From: Thermoflexales bacterium
Lineage (GTDB): Bacteria; Chloroflexota; Anaerolineae; Fen-1058
Direction: 5' to 3'
NCBI GenBank assembly: GCA_030834835.1
Contig: JAUQXD010000434.1
Coordinates: 1-6,034, forward strand
DNA length: 6,034 bases
Below are positions 1-5,259 of this stretch, in pieces; the stretch's first letter is position 1, and the number at the start of each line of letters is the position of its first letter. The notes below the pieces were generated by a model that saw only the letters and a list, made by a program, of their open reading frames with translations, did no database searches and was not told the DNA's origin. The position numbers and the translations under genes were made by a program.

Positions 1-681
1 CGTCCCCGCTAATCGAAATGGAATCGACTGCGCCCACGGCTGCCACCCGGCGCTGCTCGTATCAGTGCCCTCGGCGATGCGCACTTCGGTCGCCTGGCCC
101 ATGATGGCCACGCCTTCACCCGTCGTGATGTCGTTTTCATTTGTCAACAGCAGCGTCACATTCGGCGGAGCGCCGGTGACGAAAAACGGCAGGACATTGG
201 GCTGCGATCCAAAATCGATGGCAAAGAACGTGCCCCGATCGCTGGTCACCACGGCTACCCCGACTTCCCGATACCGGGTGCTGAGCAGATTGGCGCGATG
301 GACCTGCGACCCCGTCCAGAACGCCCAGGCATCATCAACCGTGGTCGTCGGCTCGCCGAAAATATTCTCGCCCCAGATGCCAAAGGTGCGCCAGTAACCA
401 AAGCCCGTCGCCCGGATGCGCGACTCGATGGTGGAACCGTCGCTGCCCGTATGATCGACGTTGCCCGTCTGCGCCATATCGTTGGCCATACGCGTCGCCG
501 CGCTCGTCAACTGGCTGCTAACCGCCAGCGGCAGCAGCCCGCTCTGCACGCGCAGCGCATTGAGGCGCGCCAGCACAGCCGTAGCGGAATCTGCCTGGGC
601 GCGCACCGGTTGAATCAACGCGATCAGGGCTGCGATCAGACACACGAGATGGAACGCAAAACGCACTGGACGAACAGACAT
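1..681 (-). CDS. Secreted CAP/SCP-domain protein (YkwD-like), 3' end outside window
   Basis: The frame is open for 227 codons from an ATG at 681 to the window edge with no stop, so the C-terminus is missing. Residues 1-30 look like a signal peptide: arginines, then a hydrophobic stretch ending in RAQA, so the protein is probably exported. Residues about 33-160 match the CAP (SCP/PR1/Ag5) domain. They include an early N-A-L-R helix, VDHTGSDG with His77, WGENIFGE with Glu105, a Trp-x-x-Ser-x-x-His-Arg motif with His128, and a closing REVGVAVV strand. In the family these His/Glu residues line the conserved cavity; the biochemical role of bacterial members is mostly unknown. After residue 165 begins a Pro/Thr-rich stretch, perhaps a separate Ig-like or wall-associated domain. 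It starts 33 nt after the stop of the PAP2 phosphatase gene on the same strand. No good Shine-Dalgarno precedes the ATG, but a -10-like box does. The family call is firm; the function is not known. Confidence 0.88.
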   Translation of the reverse strand, partial: MSVRPVRFAFHLVCLIAALIALIQPVRAQADSATAVLARLNALRVQSGLLPLAVSSQLTSAATRMANDMAQTGNVDHTGSDGSTIESRIRATGFGYWRTFGIWGENIFGEPTTTVDDAWAFWTGSQVHRANLLSTRYREVGVAVVTSDRGTFFAIDFGSQPNVLPFFVTGAPPNVTLLLTNENDITTGEGVAIMGQATEVRIAEGTDTSSAGWQPWAQSIPFRLAGT

Positions 682-688
682 GGGGCGA

Positions 689-694
689 ATTGTA
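689..694 (-). promoter_or_regulatory. Candidate -10 box (TACAAT) for a leaderless CAP-gene transcript
   Basis: On the minus strand TACAAT, five of six matches to TATAAT, ends 7 nt before the ATG at 681. A start site at the usual distance would fall at or next to that ATG. There is no purine-rich ribosome site between box and ATG. I see no convincing -35 hexamer at 16-18 nt spacing (the best is TGAGTG). Readthrough from the upstream phosphatase gene remains possible. Confidence 0.35.
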
Positions 695-714
695 ACACGA
701 GACGGGCGGCCCAC

Positions 715-1662
715 TCAGGCTCGATCGGCCAAACGCAGCTTTACGAACACGATCGGCGCCAGCCAGATCGCCCACAACGCCATCACCGCATACCGCACGA
801 AGCGGAAGATCATCGCGATGACCAGCGGCTCAGTCGGAAAAATCGCACCCAACCCGAAGCGGATCACCAGCACCCCGATCGCGCCGAGGGCCAATCGGGC
901 AACGCGCTTGCCCCAGGTGCCTCTCACGTCAAAGCCCGCTGTGCGCTGAATCAACATCAGGCCCAGACTTGCGCCGAAGAACAGACCCAGATCAGACACC
1001 GGCAGATTGGCGTTGTGCGGATCGATCGGGCCGGCCTGGACCGGCCATTCCGCGGGATCGATCACACCGTCGAGCGTGGCGCGGACGCCGATCAGCACCG
1101 CGATCAAAATCAAACTAAAGGATACGAGCGCGGTGATCTGAAACCCGATCGGTTTCGGCGCGATCCAGCGCGTGACGCGCGGTTCGAGTTGAGTGAACGC
1201 GATCAAAACAAGCGCCCCCGTGAACCAGCCGCCCAGAATATCGGTGACAAAGTGGACGCCCAGATACACGCGCGACACGGCCACACCCAACACCAGCAGC
1301 GCCGCCAACACCCACAGCCAACGCTTTTTCAGCGACGCCGACACATAGCCATACGCGGTCAGCGACGATTGCGCATGGCCGGACGGCAAGCCGTAACTAA
1401 TCTCCGTACTCAACGCCTTCACATTTGGATCGATCCAGTATGGGCGCGGCAGATGAAACGCCCACTTGAGCAGGCCGTTGGTAAAGTCCGACAGCGATAG
1501 CAGCAACAGCAAGCGCGCGCCCAGACCGCGATCGAGACACCAGTAGAACAGGCCGATGACGACGATGAAGATTTCTTCCTGGCCGAACAGCGAGATCAAG
1601 CGCATCAAGCCGTCCAGCGCCGGGCTAAGCTGTTGTAACGTCAGATTCAAACCGGTGTCCAT
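715..1662 (-). CDS. Membrane PAP2-family phosphatase with C-terminal membrane extension
   Basis: A 315-residue integral-membrane protein carrying the full PAP2 (phosphatidic acid phosphatase type 2) signature. The elements are Lys66-x6-Arg73-Pro74; Pro93-Ser94-Gly95-His96; and Ser130-Arg131-x5-His137-x3-Asp141. His96 and His137 correspond to the acid/base and nucleophile of the family mechanism. The substrate is probably a lipid phosphate or undecaprenyl diphosphate-type molecule, but the sequence does not decide which. Hydrophobic segments lie at about 30-43, 50-57, 116-132, 142-157, 176-193, 223-238, 257-271 and 282-307. The last four go beyond the classical core, so the protein is longer than the roughly 200-residue simple members. 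The ATG is supported by AGGAG 5 nt upstream. The CAP gene follows after 33 nt, so the two may be co-transcribed. Confidence 0.9.
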   Translation of the reverse strand: MDTGLNLTLQQLSPALDGLMRLISLFGQEEIFIVVIGLFYWCLDRGLGARLLLLLSLSDFTNGLLKWAFHLPRPYWIDPNVKALSTEISYGLPSGHAQSSLTAYGYVSASLKKRWLWVLAALLVLGVAVSRVYLGVHFVTDILGGWFTGALVLIAFTQLEPRVTRWIAPKPIGFQITALVSFSLILIAVLIGVRATLDGVIDPAEWPVQAGPIDPHNANLPVSDLGLFFGASLGLMLIQRTAGFDVRGTWGKRVARLALGAIGVLVIRFGLGAIFPTEPLVIAMIFRFVRYAVMALWAIWLAPIVFVKLRLADRA

Positions 1663-1667
1663 GCAAT

Positions 1668-1672
1668 CTCCT
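1668..1672 (-). promoter_or_regulatory. Ribosome binding site of the PAP2 phosphatase gene
   Basis: AGGAG on the minus strand lies 5 nt before the ATG at 1662 and fixes that codon as the start. No clear promoter hexamers are seen between here and the insertion sequence. Confidence 0.75.
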
Positions 1673-1704
1673 GATCAAATCGCGCAAGCTGATGCTACGT
1701 CAGG

Positions 1705-1731
1705 CACGGTGAAGTTGGCCGCTGCACCGTG
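1705..1731. repeat. 7-bp perfect inverted repeat upstream of the phosphatase gene
   Basis: CACGGTG and CACCGTG are separated by 13 nt, and a further G-T pair is possible on the outside. It sits 43-69 nt upstream of the phosphatase ATG. That position suits a regulator-binding site or a hairpin in the 5' leader. It lacks a T-run, so it is not an intrinsic terminator. The function is unknown. Confidence 0.4.
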
Positions 1732-1739
1732 TGACTAGC

Positions 1740-1766
1740 CACGAAGGAACGCAAAGAGCGCAGAGA
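1740..1766. repeat. Degenerate 9-nt tandem repeat, three units, intergenic
   Basis: Three consecutive 9-mers, CACGAAGGA, ACGCAAAGA and GCGCAGAGA, share the pattern nCGnAnAGA or close to it. Similar CACGAAGG/CGCAAAGA-type strings are common intergenic repeats in several environmental bacterial groups, including Chloroflexota, as far as I recall. No gene overlaps it. The role is unknown. Confidence 0.5.
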
Positions 1767-1829
1767 TCGAGGTCAGTGCCACACCAGCGATTTTGCCGTA
1801 AGCAGGTGGCGAGTCGCTCAGAATGTATT

Positions 1830-1846
1830 CTCGATAGTTGTGTTTT
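1830..1846 (+). repeat. Left terminal inverted repeat of the IS (17 bp)
   Basis: CTCGATAGTTGTGTTTT is the exact reverse complement of 3333-3349. The match stops abruptly on both sides of the 17 bp, which defines the element end at 1830. Confidence 0.9.
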
Positions 1847-1909
1847 AGGTTTTTGGGCTTCAGTGTGATACTGTTGACGCCATCTCGTTTGACTGGATTG
1901 ACTTAGCCG

Positions 1910-2332
1910 ATGCAACTACCGATTGTTTCGCCTGCGCCTCTCGTCGTGACCCGCGCCGCAGTTTTTCGTGATCTCTTCGAAAACCGGCGTCAGTTTCAGC
2001 ATTTTCAGAACTATCTGACGGGCCTGATGGTGTTGCAGAACAAGAGTCTGGCGAACATCAGTCGATGCATCCTGAACAGTGCGGACAAAACGAATGTGTC
2101 CCGGTTCTTCTCGCTGGCCCCGTGGGCGCGTGACTCCCTGAACGACCGACGGTTAGTCTACCTCCTGACCCAGACGAAACGCGTGTGCTTGCCAAAAAGC
2201 CAGTCGATCTTCATTCTGGACGACACCTTGTGTGAACATGTCGGCAGTTTGTTTGACTATATCGACCGCCATTACAACCATGGGATGACACTTTTCCCCT
2301 CGCCCATAATCCGGTCACCAGTCACTACGTGA
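1910..2332 (+). CDS. IS transposase, N-terminal part (split by -1 frame change)
   Basis: A 140-codon frame starting at the first ATG after an in-frame TAG at 1904, with no clear Shine-Dalgarno. Residues up to about 129 are genuine transposase, including FILDDTLCEHVG with Asp104/Asp105, which provides the first catalytic aspartate. The family-like stretch resembling HGDDTFPLAHNPV then continues in the -1 frame. The last 10 or so residues before the TGA at 2330 are out-of-frame. Two explanations fit. One is loss of one G at the GGG run 2282-2284, which would restore His-Gly-Asp-Asp-Thr. The other is ribosomal slippage at T TTC CCC (2293-2299), which gives a product of the same total length (467 aa). 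Alone, this part lacks the second Asp and the Glu and cannot be an active transposase. Confidence 0.8.
   Translation: MQLPIVSPAPLVVTRAAVFRDLFENRRQFQHFQNYLTGLMVLQNKSLANISRCILNSADKTNVSRFFSLAPWARDSLNDRRLVYLLTQTKRVCLPKSQSIFILDDTLCEHVGSLFDYIDRHYNHGMTLFPSPIIRSPVTT
2293..2299 (+). other. Possible -1 slippery heptamer T TTC CCC in the transposase gene
   Basis: In the frame of the upstream half the codons read CTT TTC CCC TCG, so positions 2293-2299 have the X XXY YYZ form. Re-pairing on TTT CCC continues as CTC GCC CAT, exactly the downstream transposase frame, 31 nt before the upstream frame's stop. I see only weak hairpins downstream, such as TCAC/GTGA around 2322-2332. The match may be chance. 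Confidence 0.3.
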
Positions 2333-3312
2333 GCGGGCCGGTGCGGTTTCCGGTCGAACTGCGCCTCTATCGGCGCTACGAAGAAATCACGCAGTGGGAA
2401 ACGTTTGTCCACCAGCACTTCCCGGACCGCGAGATCCCCAAGAAGAAAAAGGAGCGCGCGCAGTTCCACAAAGAAGTGGATCCGGTGCTCCTGACTGATC
2501 CGGCGTTTGACGCCTTGCATCAACAGTTTCGCACCAAGATCGACCTCGCCATTGACATGCTGCTCAGCGCAATTCAACACCGGCTGCCCTTCGGCGTGGT
2601 CCTATTCGATAGTTGGTATCTGGCCGAAGACTTTGTCAAGGTCTTGCGCCGCCGCAAGAAAGACTGGATCAGCATCCTGAAAAAGAACCGCAACCTGGAG
2701 ACCAACAGTTTTAGTTTGAAGGATGCCGCAGGCAAACGGATCGCCCTCGCTGGACCGCATATCAAAGTCGAAGACTTGGTCCCGCTCATTCCTGCCACCG
2801 CCTCTCGCCCGGTCACCGTGGACGACAAGACCTATTGGACCTTCACCCTGGCGGTGCGCATTCCCGGCTTGGGCAAAGTTCGGCTGGTGATCAGTTTCGA
2901 GCACGCCGAACTAACCGGCACCTATGCGGTCCTGGTGACCAACCGCGCCGAGTGGAGCGCCCACCGGATTATCGCCACGTATTTGCAGCGCTGGCCGATC
3001 GAAACCTTTTATCAAGATGGTAAAGAGCATCTGGGCTTGGACGAGTATCGCATGCGCGACGCTGAAGCCATTCAAAAACATTGGTGTCTGGTGTTCGTGG
3101 CCTACTCCCTTTTGCATCTGGATTGCTTGCCACCTTCATTGAAACACGGTCGCTTACCCCTCAAAACCATTGGGGAAGCCTGTCGGCAACAAGCGCAAGC
3201 CTTGATCGAGGCGCTCATCCTGCACGCGCATGACCAACTTCAACACGGCCAGAAAGCCCAAGACATTTTTGCCCAGTTGTTTGCTAAGCAGCACGTGCAT
3301 GCTCCAGCATGA
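2329..3312 (+). CDS. IS transposase, C-terminal part (second Asp and Glu of DDE)
   Basis: The frame contains transposase sequence from at least 2284 onward; the coordinates given run from a GTG at 2329 whose GTGA overlaps the stop of the upstream half. It carries the second catalytic Asp (Asp94 of this part, in VLFDSWY). It also has Y218-x2-R221-x3-E225-x6-K232 in YLQRWPIETFYQDGK, the YREK signature with the catalytic Glu. A Lys/Arg-rich stretch lies at 38-43. The C-terminal 50 residues are helical and Gln/His-rich. No further stops or deletions are seen, so only one event separates the locus from an intact gene of about 467 codons. Independent translation from the GTG would yield a protein without the first Asp. 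Either this is a recent frameshift mutation or expression needs frameshifting. Confidence 0.82.
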   Translation: MSGPVRFPVELRLYRRYEEITQWETFVHQHFPDREIPKKKKERAQFHKEVDPVLLTDPAFDALHQQFRTKIDLAIDMLLSAIQHRLPFGVVLFDSWYLAEDFVKVLRRRKKDWISILKKNRNLETNSFSLKDAAGKRIALAGPHIKVEDLVPLIPATASRPVTVDDKTYWTFTLAVRIPGLGKVRLVISFEHAELTGTYAVLVTNRAEWSAHRIIATYLQRWPIETFYQDGKEHLGLDEYRMRDAEAIQKHWCLVFVAYSLLHLDCLPPSLKHGRLPLKTIGEACRQQAQALIEALILHAHDQLQHGQKAQDIFAQLFAKQHVHAPA

Positions 3313-3332
3313 CGATTCGCCTGCGATTCAGC

Positions 3333-3349
3333 AAAACACAACTATCGAG
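3333..3349 (-). repeat. Right terminal inverted repeat of the IS (17 bp)
   Basis: Exact reverse complement of 1830-1846, beginning 20 nt after the transposase stop at 3312. It is followed directly by TTAAGGG. Confidence 0.9.
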
Positions 3350-3355
3350 TTAAGG

Positions 3356-3380
3356 GTGTTCACTGCTTTAGTAGTGACAC
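3356..3380. repeat. 10-bp hairpin just outside the right IS end
   Basis: GTG-T-TCACTGC pairs with GTAGTGA-CAC around a TTTA loop, with one bulged T and one G-T pair. It starts 6 nt beyond the IS. No T-run follows on either strand, so it is not a standard terminator. It could be host sequence unrelated to the IS. Confidence 0.35.
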
Positions 3381-3440
3381 GCGTGAATCAAGCGCCACTT
3401 AACTGCATTGCACATTGGGTTCGGAGAAATCAACCCTCAA

Positions 3441-3464
3441 TTCAAAATTGACACAAAACTGTCA
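3441..3464 (-). terminator. Weak candidate terminator downstream of moaA (distal)
   Basis: On the minus strand TGACA (3464-3460), a 6-nt GTTTTG loop and TGTCA (3453-3449) are followed by ATTTTGAATT. AAA before and TTT after can extend the stem past a bulge. The stem is short and AT-rich, so termination would be modest. It lies about 85 nt after the moaA stop. Confidence 0.28.
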
Positions 3465-3510
3465 TTTCTACATACCGACAGCGCACTGAACTTAGCATTC
3501 ATCAAATTCA

Positions 3511-3545
3511 AGGAGCACACCGTCGATCTGTTTTCAGGTGCCCCT
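3511..3545 (-). terminator. Candidate hairpin terminator directly after moaA
   Basis: Starting 4 nt past the moaA TGA, AGGGGCAC pairs with GTGCTCCT (8 bp, one G-T), with a further C-G beyond a bulged T. The loop is about 17 nt. Only TTGAATTTG follows, so the U-tract is poor. It is a plausible 3' end of the fmdE-like/moaA transcript, but weak by sequence alone. Confidence 0.33.
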
Positions 3546-3548
3546 CAA

Positions 3549-4547
3549 TCACCCGCCGATCTGACACATCATGCGATCCTGCGGAACGCTGGCATCCGCC
3601 ATCAACAGATCGTGGCTGCGCGGTTTCAGGGCAACCGCCCGCTCAATCAACGGCGCAATCTGATCGTCACTTCGTAAGGCCTCGCGCACTGGCACTTCCA
3701 CATCGTGCAGCAGGCACGAACGCAAGCGCCCATCGGCGGTCAGGCGCAAGCGATTGCACGTTACGCAAAAATGATCGCCGAGCGGCGAGATAAAGCCGAC
3801 TGTGCCCTGTGCGCCGGGAATGTGATACGTGCGCGCCGGCCCGTTGCCGATTGGTTGTTCGGCGCGAATCAGGTTGAGCGGCGCCAGCCGCTCGAGCATC
3901 TCGTTAATCGAGCAATACCGATCGGGTGCAGCCGGGAAACCCGCCCCCCACTCGCCCTCATTGCCAACCGGCATCAATTCGATAAAGCGTACGTGCCACG
4001 CCCGATCGATCGTCAAACGCGCCAGATCGATCAACTCGTCGTCGTTGACGCCGCGCACGATTACGGCATTGATCTTGATCGGCGCGAGGCCCGCACGCTC
4101 GGCTACTTCGAGACCGCGCCACACGCGGTCGATGTCGCCCAACCGCGTCAGCCGCCGAAACTTGATCGGATCGAGTGTATCCAGGCTGATGTTCACGCGC
4201 GTTAAACCAGCCTCAGCCAGCGGAGCGGCCAACTTATCCAGCAGCACGCCGTTCGTGGTCAAACTGATGTCGTCAATCCCGGAAATGTGCGCGATGGCGC
4301 GCACCAGCGCTGTAATATCGCGCCGGACCAGCGGCTCGCCGCCCGTCAGGCGGACCTTGCGAATGCCCAACTCTGCTGCAACGGTCACGACCCGAACGAT
4401 CTCTTCGTATGAGAGCATATCCGCGTGCGGTTGCCACGGCACACCGTCAGGCGGCATGCAGTACACGCAGCGCAGATTGCAGCGGTCCGTCACCGAGATG
4501 CGCAGATAATCAATGCGGCGGCCGAAGCCATCGTATAGCTCAGTCAT
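3549..4547 (-). CDS. moaA: GTP 3',8-cyclase MoaA (molybdenum cofactor biosynthesis)
   Basis: A complete 332-residue radical-SAM enzyme of normal family length. It converts GTP to 3',8-cyclo-7,8-dihydro-GTP, the first step of molybdopterin synthesis in the cytoplasm, together with MoaC. The N-terminal 4Fe-4S/SAM motif is Cys23-x3-Cys27-x2-Cys30. LTGGEPLVR at 67-75 is the SAM-binding GGEP region. The second, GTP-binding 4Fe-4S cluster uses Cys261-x2-Cys264 and Cys278 in FCVTCNRLRLTADGRLRSCL. The protein ends in Gly-Gly, the conserved C-terminal tail that enters the active site in characterised MoaA. The ATG overlaps the stop of the upstream fmdE-like gene as ATGA, so translational coupling is likely. 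No strong independent ribosome site is present. Control probably comes from the attenuator-type leader upstream of the fmdE-like gene. Confidence 0.97.
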   Translation of the reverse strand: MTELYDGFGRRIDYLRISVTDRCNLRCVYCMPPDGVPWQPHADMLSYEEIVRVVTVAAELGIRKVRLTGGEPLVRRDITALVRAIAHISGIDDISLTTNGVLLDKLAAPLAEAGLTRVNISLDTLDPIKFRRLTRLGDIDRVWRGLEVAERAGLAPIKINAVIVRGVNDDELIDLARLTIDRAWHVRFIELMPVGNEGEWGAGFPAAPDRYCSINEMLERLAPLNLIRAEQPIGNGPARTYHIPGAQGTVGFISPLGDHFCVTCNRLRLTADGRLRSCLLHDVEVPVREALRSDDQIAPLIERAVALKPRSHDLLMADASVPQDRMMCQIGG

Positions 4548-5176
4548 ACGGTTACCAACTCCTGTGGCGCAAACAACTCAGCGGCCGTCGGCCAGGCGGC
4601 GGCGGTGAGCGTATAGTAGGCGTTGCCAGCGCAGGCGTGACAGAGCACCGTACTGCCTCGCAGTGTTTCCCGCTCGTTTATGATCTCTTCGCCGCATACA
4701 TCACAGATCGCTTTGCGGCCGGGCCGGCTGACAATCTGAGCCACCGGGGTTGTCAGTTGAACGGCCTGCACACTGAACAACTCATCGTCCGGCATGCGTT
4801 GATAGCCCAGCAGTTGCGCTTCCCATTTATTGCGTGCTTCAGGCGCATATAATCCGGCGGCCTGGCGTGCGACTCGTCGTGGCGCGAGTCGCAGCGCGCG
4901 CCCGGCCTGCGTATCGATGCAGGTCGCCGCCACCTTGCCGTAATCCTCCACGCGCAGCGTCCGATGCCCGACCGTGCAGCCGGTAGCGACGGCCACGCCA
5001 TCGGCCAAGCAGCCATCGGTTTCGATAATCGTCAACAGGCGTTTATCGCTTTGCGGCAAACTCAGGCCGAGTTCAACACCGGCCAGCAGGCCCAGGCGTG
5101 CACCCAAAACTTGTCGCGGGCACAAATGATGGTGCATTGCTGCGGATTGCTCGAGTATCTCTTTCAGAGTCAACAT
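4544..5176 (-). CDS. FmdE-family protein with C-terminal zinc finger
   Basis: A complete 210-residue cytoplasmic protein. Residues 10-140 match the FmdE domain, named after a subunit associated with molybdenum formylmethanofuran dehydrogenase. The matching parts are HHHLCPRQVLGARLG with His15/His17/Cys19; IETDGCLADGV with Cys56; and TGCTVGHRTLRVEDYGKVAAT with Cys67. The conserved His/Cys set suggests metal or cofactor binding. Residues 155-185 form a four-cysteine zinc finger, Cys158-x2-Cys161 and Cys179-x2-Cys182, of TraR/DksA-like appearance. Its biochemical role is not established. Placement directly ahead of moaA with a 4-nt overlap argues for a part in Moco/tungsten cofactor synthesis, metal handling or enzyme maturation. 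The start is supported by AAAGGGGA 5 nt upstream. Expression is likely gated by the intrinsic terminator just before that site. Confidence 0.88.
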   Translation of the reverse strand: MLTLKEILEQSAAMHHHLCPRQVLGARLGLLAGVELGLSLPQSDKRLLTIIETDGCLADGVAVATGCTVGHRTLRVEDYGKVAATCIDTQAGRALRLAPRRVARQAAGLYAPEARNKWEAQLLGYQRMPDDELFSVQAVQLTTPVAQIVSRPGRKAICDVCGEEIINERETLRGSTVLCHACAGNAYYTLTAAAWPTAAELFAPQELVTV

Positions 5177-5181
5177 GTCAG

Positions 5182-5189
5182 TCCCCTTT
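5182..5189 (-). promoter_or_regulatory. Ribosome binding site of the fmdE-like gene
   Basis: AAAGGGGA on the minus strand lies 5 nt before the ATG at 5176 and just after the leader terminator. Ribosome loading therefore depends on readthrough of that terminator rather than on occlusion of this site. Confidence 0.65.
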
Positions 5190-5200
5190 CAACTCCAAAC

Positions 5201-5226
5201 AAAAAGCCGCCTCGTTAAGAGACGGC
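5201..5226 (-). terminator. Intrinsic terminator in the leader of the fmdE-like/moaA operon
   Basis: On the minus strand GCCGTCTC (5226-5219) pairs with GAGGCGGC (5213-5206): 8 bp with one T-G, around a TTAAC loop. TTTTT (5205-5201) follows immediately. This is a textbook rho-independent terminator, but it points into the fmdE-like gene only 24 nt before its ATG. It cannot sensibly end the distant tatA transcript, whose stop is about 200 nt upstream, so it is best read as an attenuator. Confidence 0.8.
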
Positions 5227-5259
5227 CCAAATCACCCCACAGGGATTTGAACGCGTCTC
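5219..5259 (-). promoter_or_regulatory. Antiterminator hairpin competing with the leader terminator
   Basis: GAGACG (5259-5254) is perfectly complementary to CGTCTC (5224-5219), which is six of the eight bases of the terminator's 5' arm. Between them lies a nested hairpin, CAAATC (5249-5244) with GATTTG (5233-5228), plus inner C-G pairs. All of this forms one long stem that excludes the terminator. GAGACG itself overlaps GGAG (5260-5257), which can pair with CTCC (5277-5274) in the upstream domain. Upstream domain folding would thus free the terminator arm. Confidence 0.65.

Larger units (their letters stand above)
1830..3349 (+). mobile_element. Insertion sequence, IS4-superfamily (IS701-like), 1520 bp
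   Basis: Two perfect 17-bp inverted repeats bound a region holding a single transposase locus read on the plus strand, opposite to every host gene here. The ends are 1830-1846 and 3333-3349. The length fits IS701-like elements. The transposase has a DDE fold with the Y-x2-R-x3-E-x6-K signature typical of the IS4 superfamily. The 4 nt flanking the left end (TATT) and the right end (TTAA) do not match, so no target-site duplication is visible beyond a shared TT. The element lies in the intergenic space between moaA and the phosphatase gene and breaks no recognisable gene. The IS701 assignment is tentative; the IS boundaries are well supported. Confidence 0.88.

Noticed and set aside
298..1500. 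A 400-codon open frame on the plus strand
   Set aside because: It is antisense to two well-supported genes (CAP protein and PAP2 phosphatase). Its product is extremely rich in Arg, Gln and His with no recognisable domain, as expected of a GC-rich shadow frame.
1871..1906. TTGACG/ATTGAC or GATACT elements as a transposase promoter
   Set aside because: No pair of hexamers with acceptable spacing reaches a credible match, so the transposase promoter cannot be placed.
3448..3476. TTGACA hexamer followed after 17 nt by CATACC, as a plus-strand promoter
   Set aside because: The -10 half matches TATAAT at only three positions and no plus-strand gene lies downstream. The TTGACA is part of the small TGACA/TGTCA hairpin.
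3408..3677. An 89-codon plus-strand frame spanning the moaA 3' end
   Set aside because: It overlaps the moaA coding end in antisense, has no ribosome site and no recognisable domain.
3705..4509. Long plus-strand open frames of 166 and 226 codons across moaA
   Set aside because: They lie opposite moaA, which has every family motif. The translated products look like low-complexity Arg/Ser shadow sequence.
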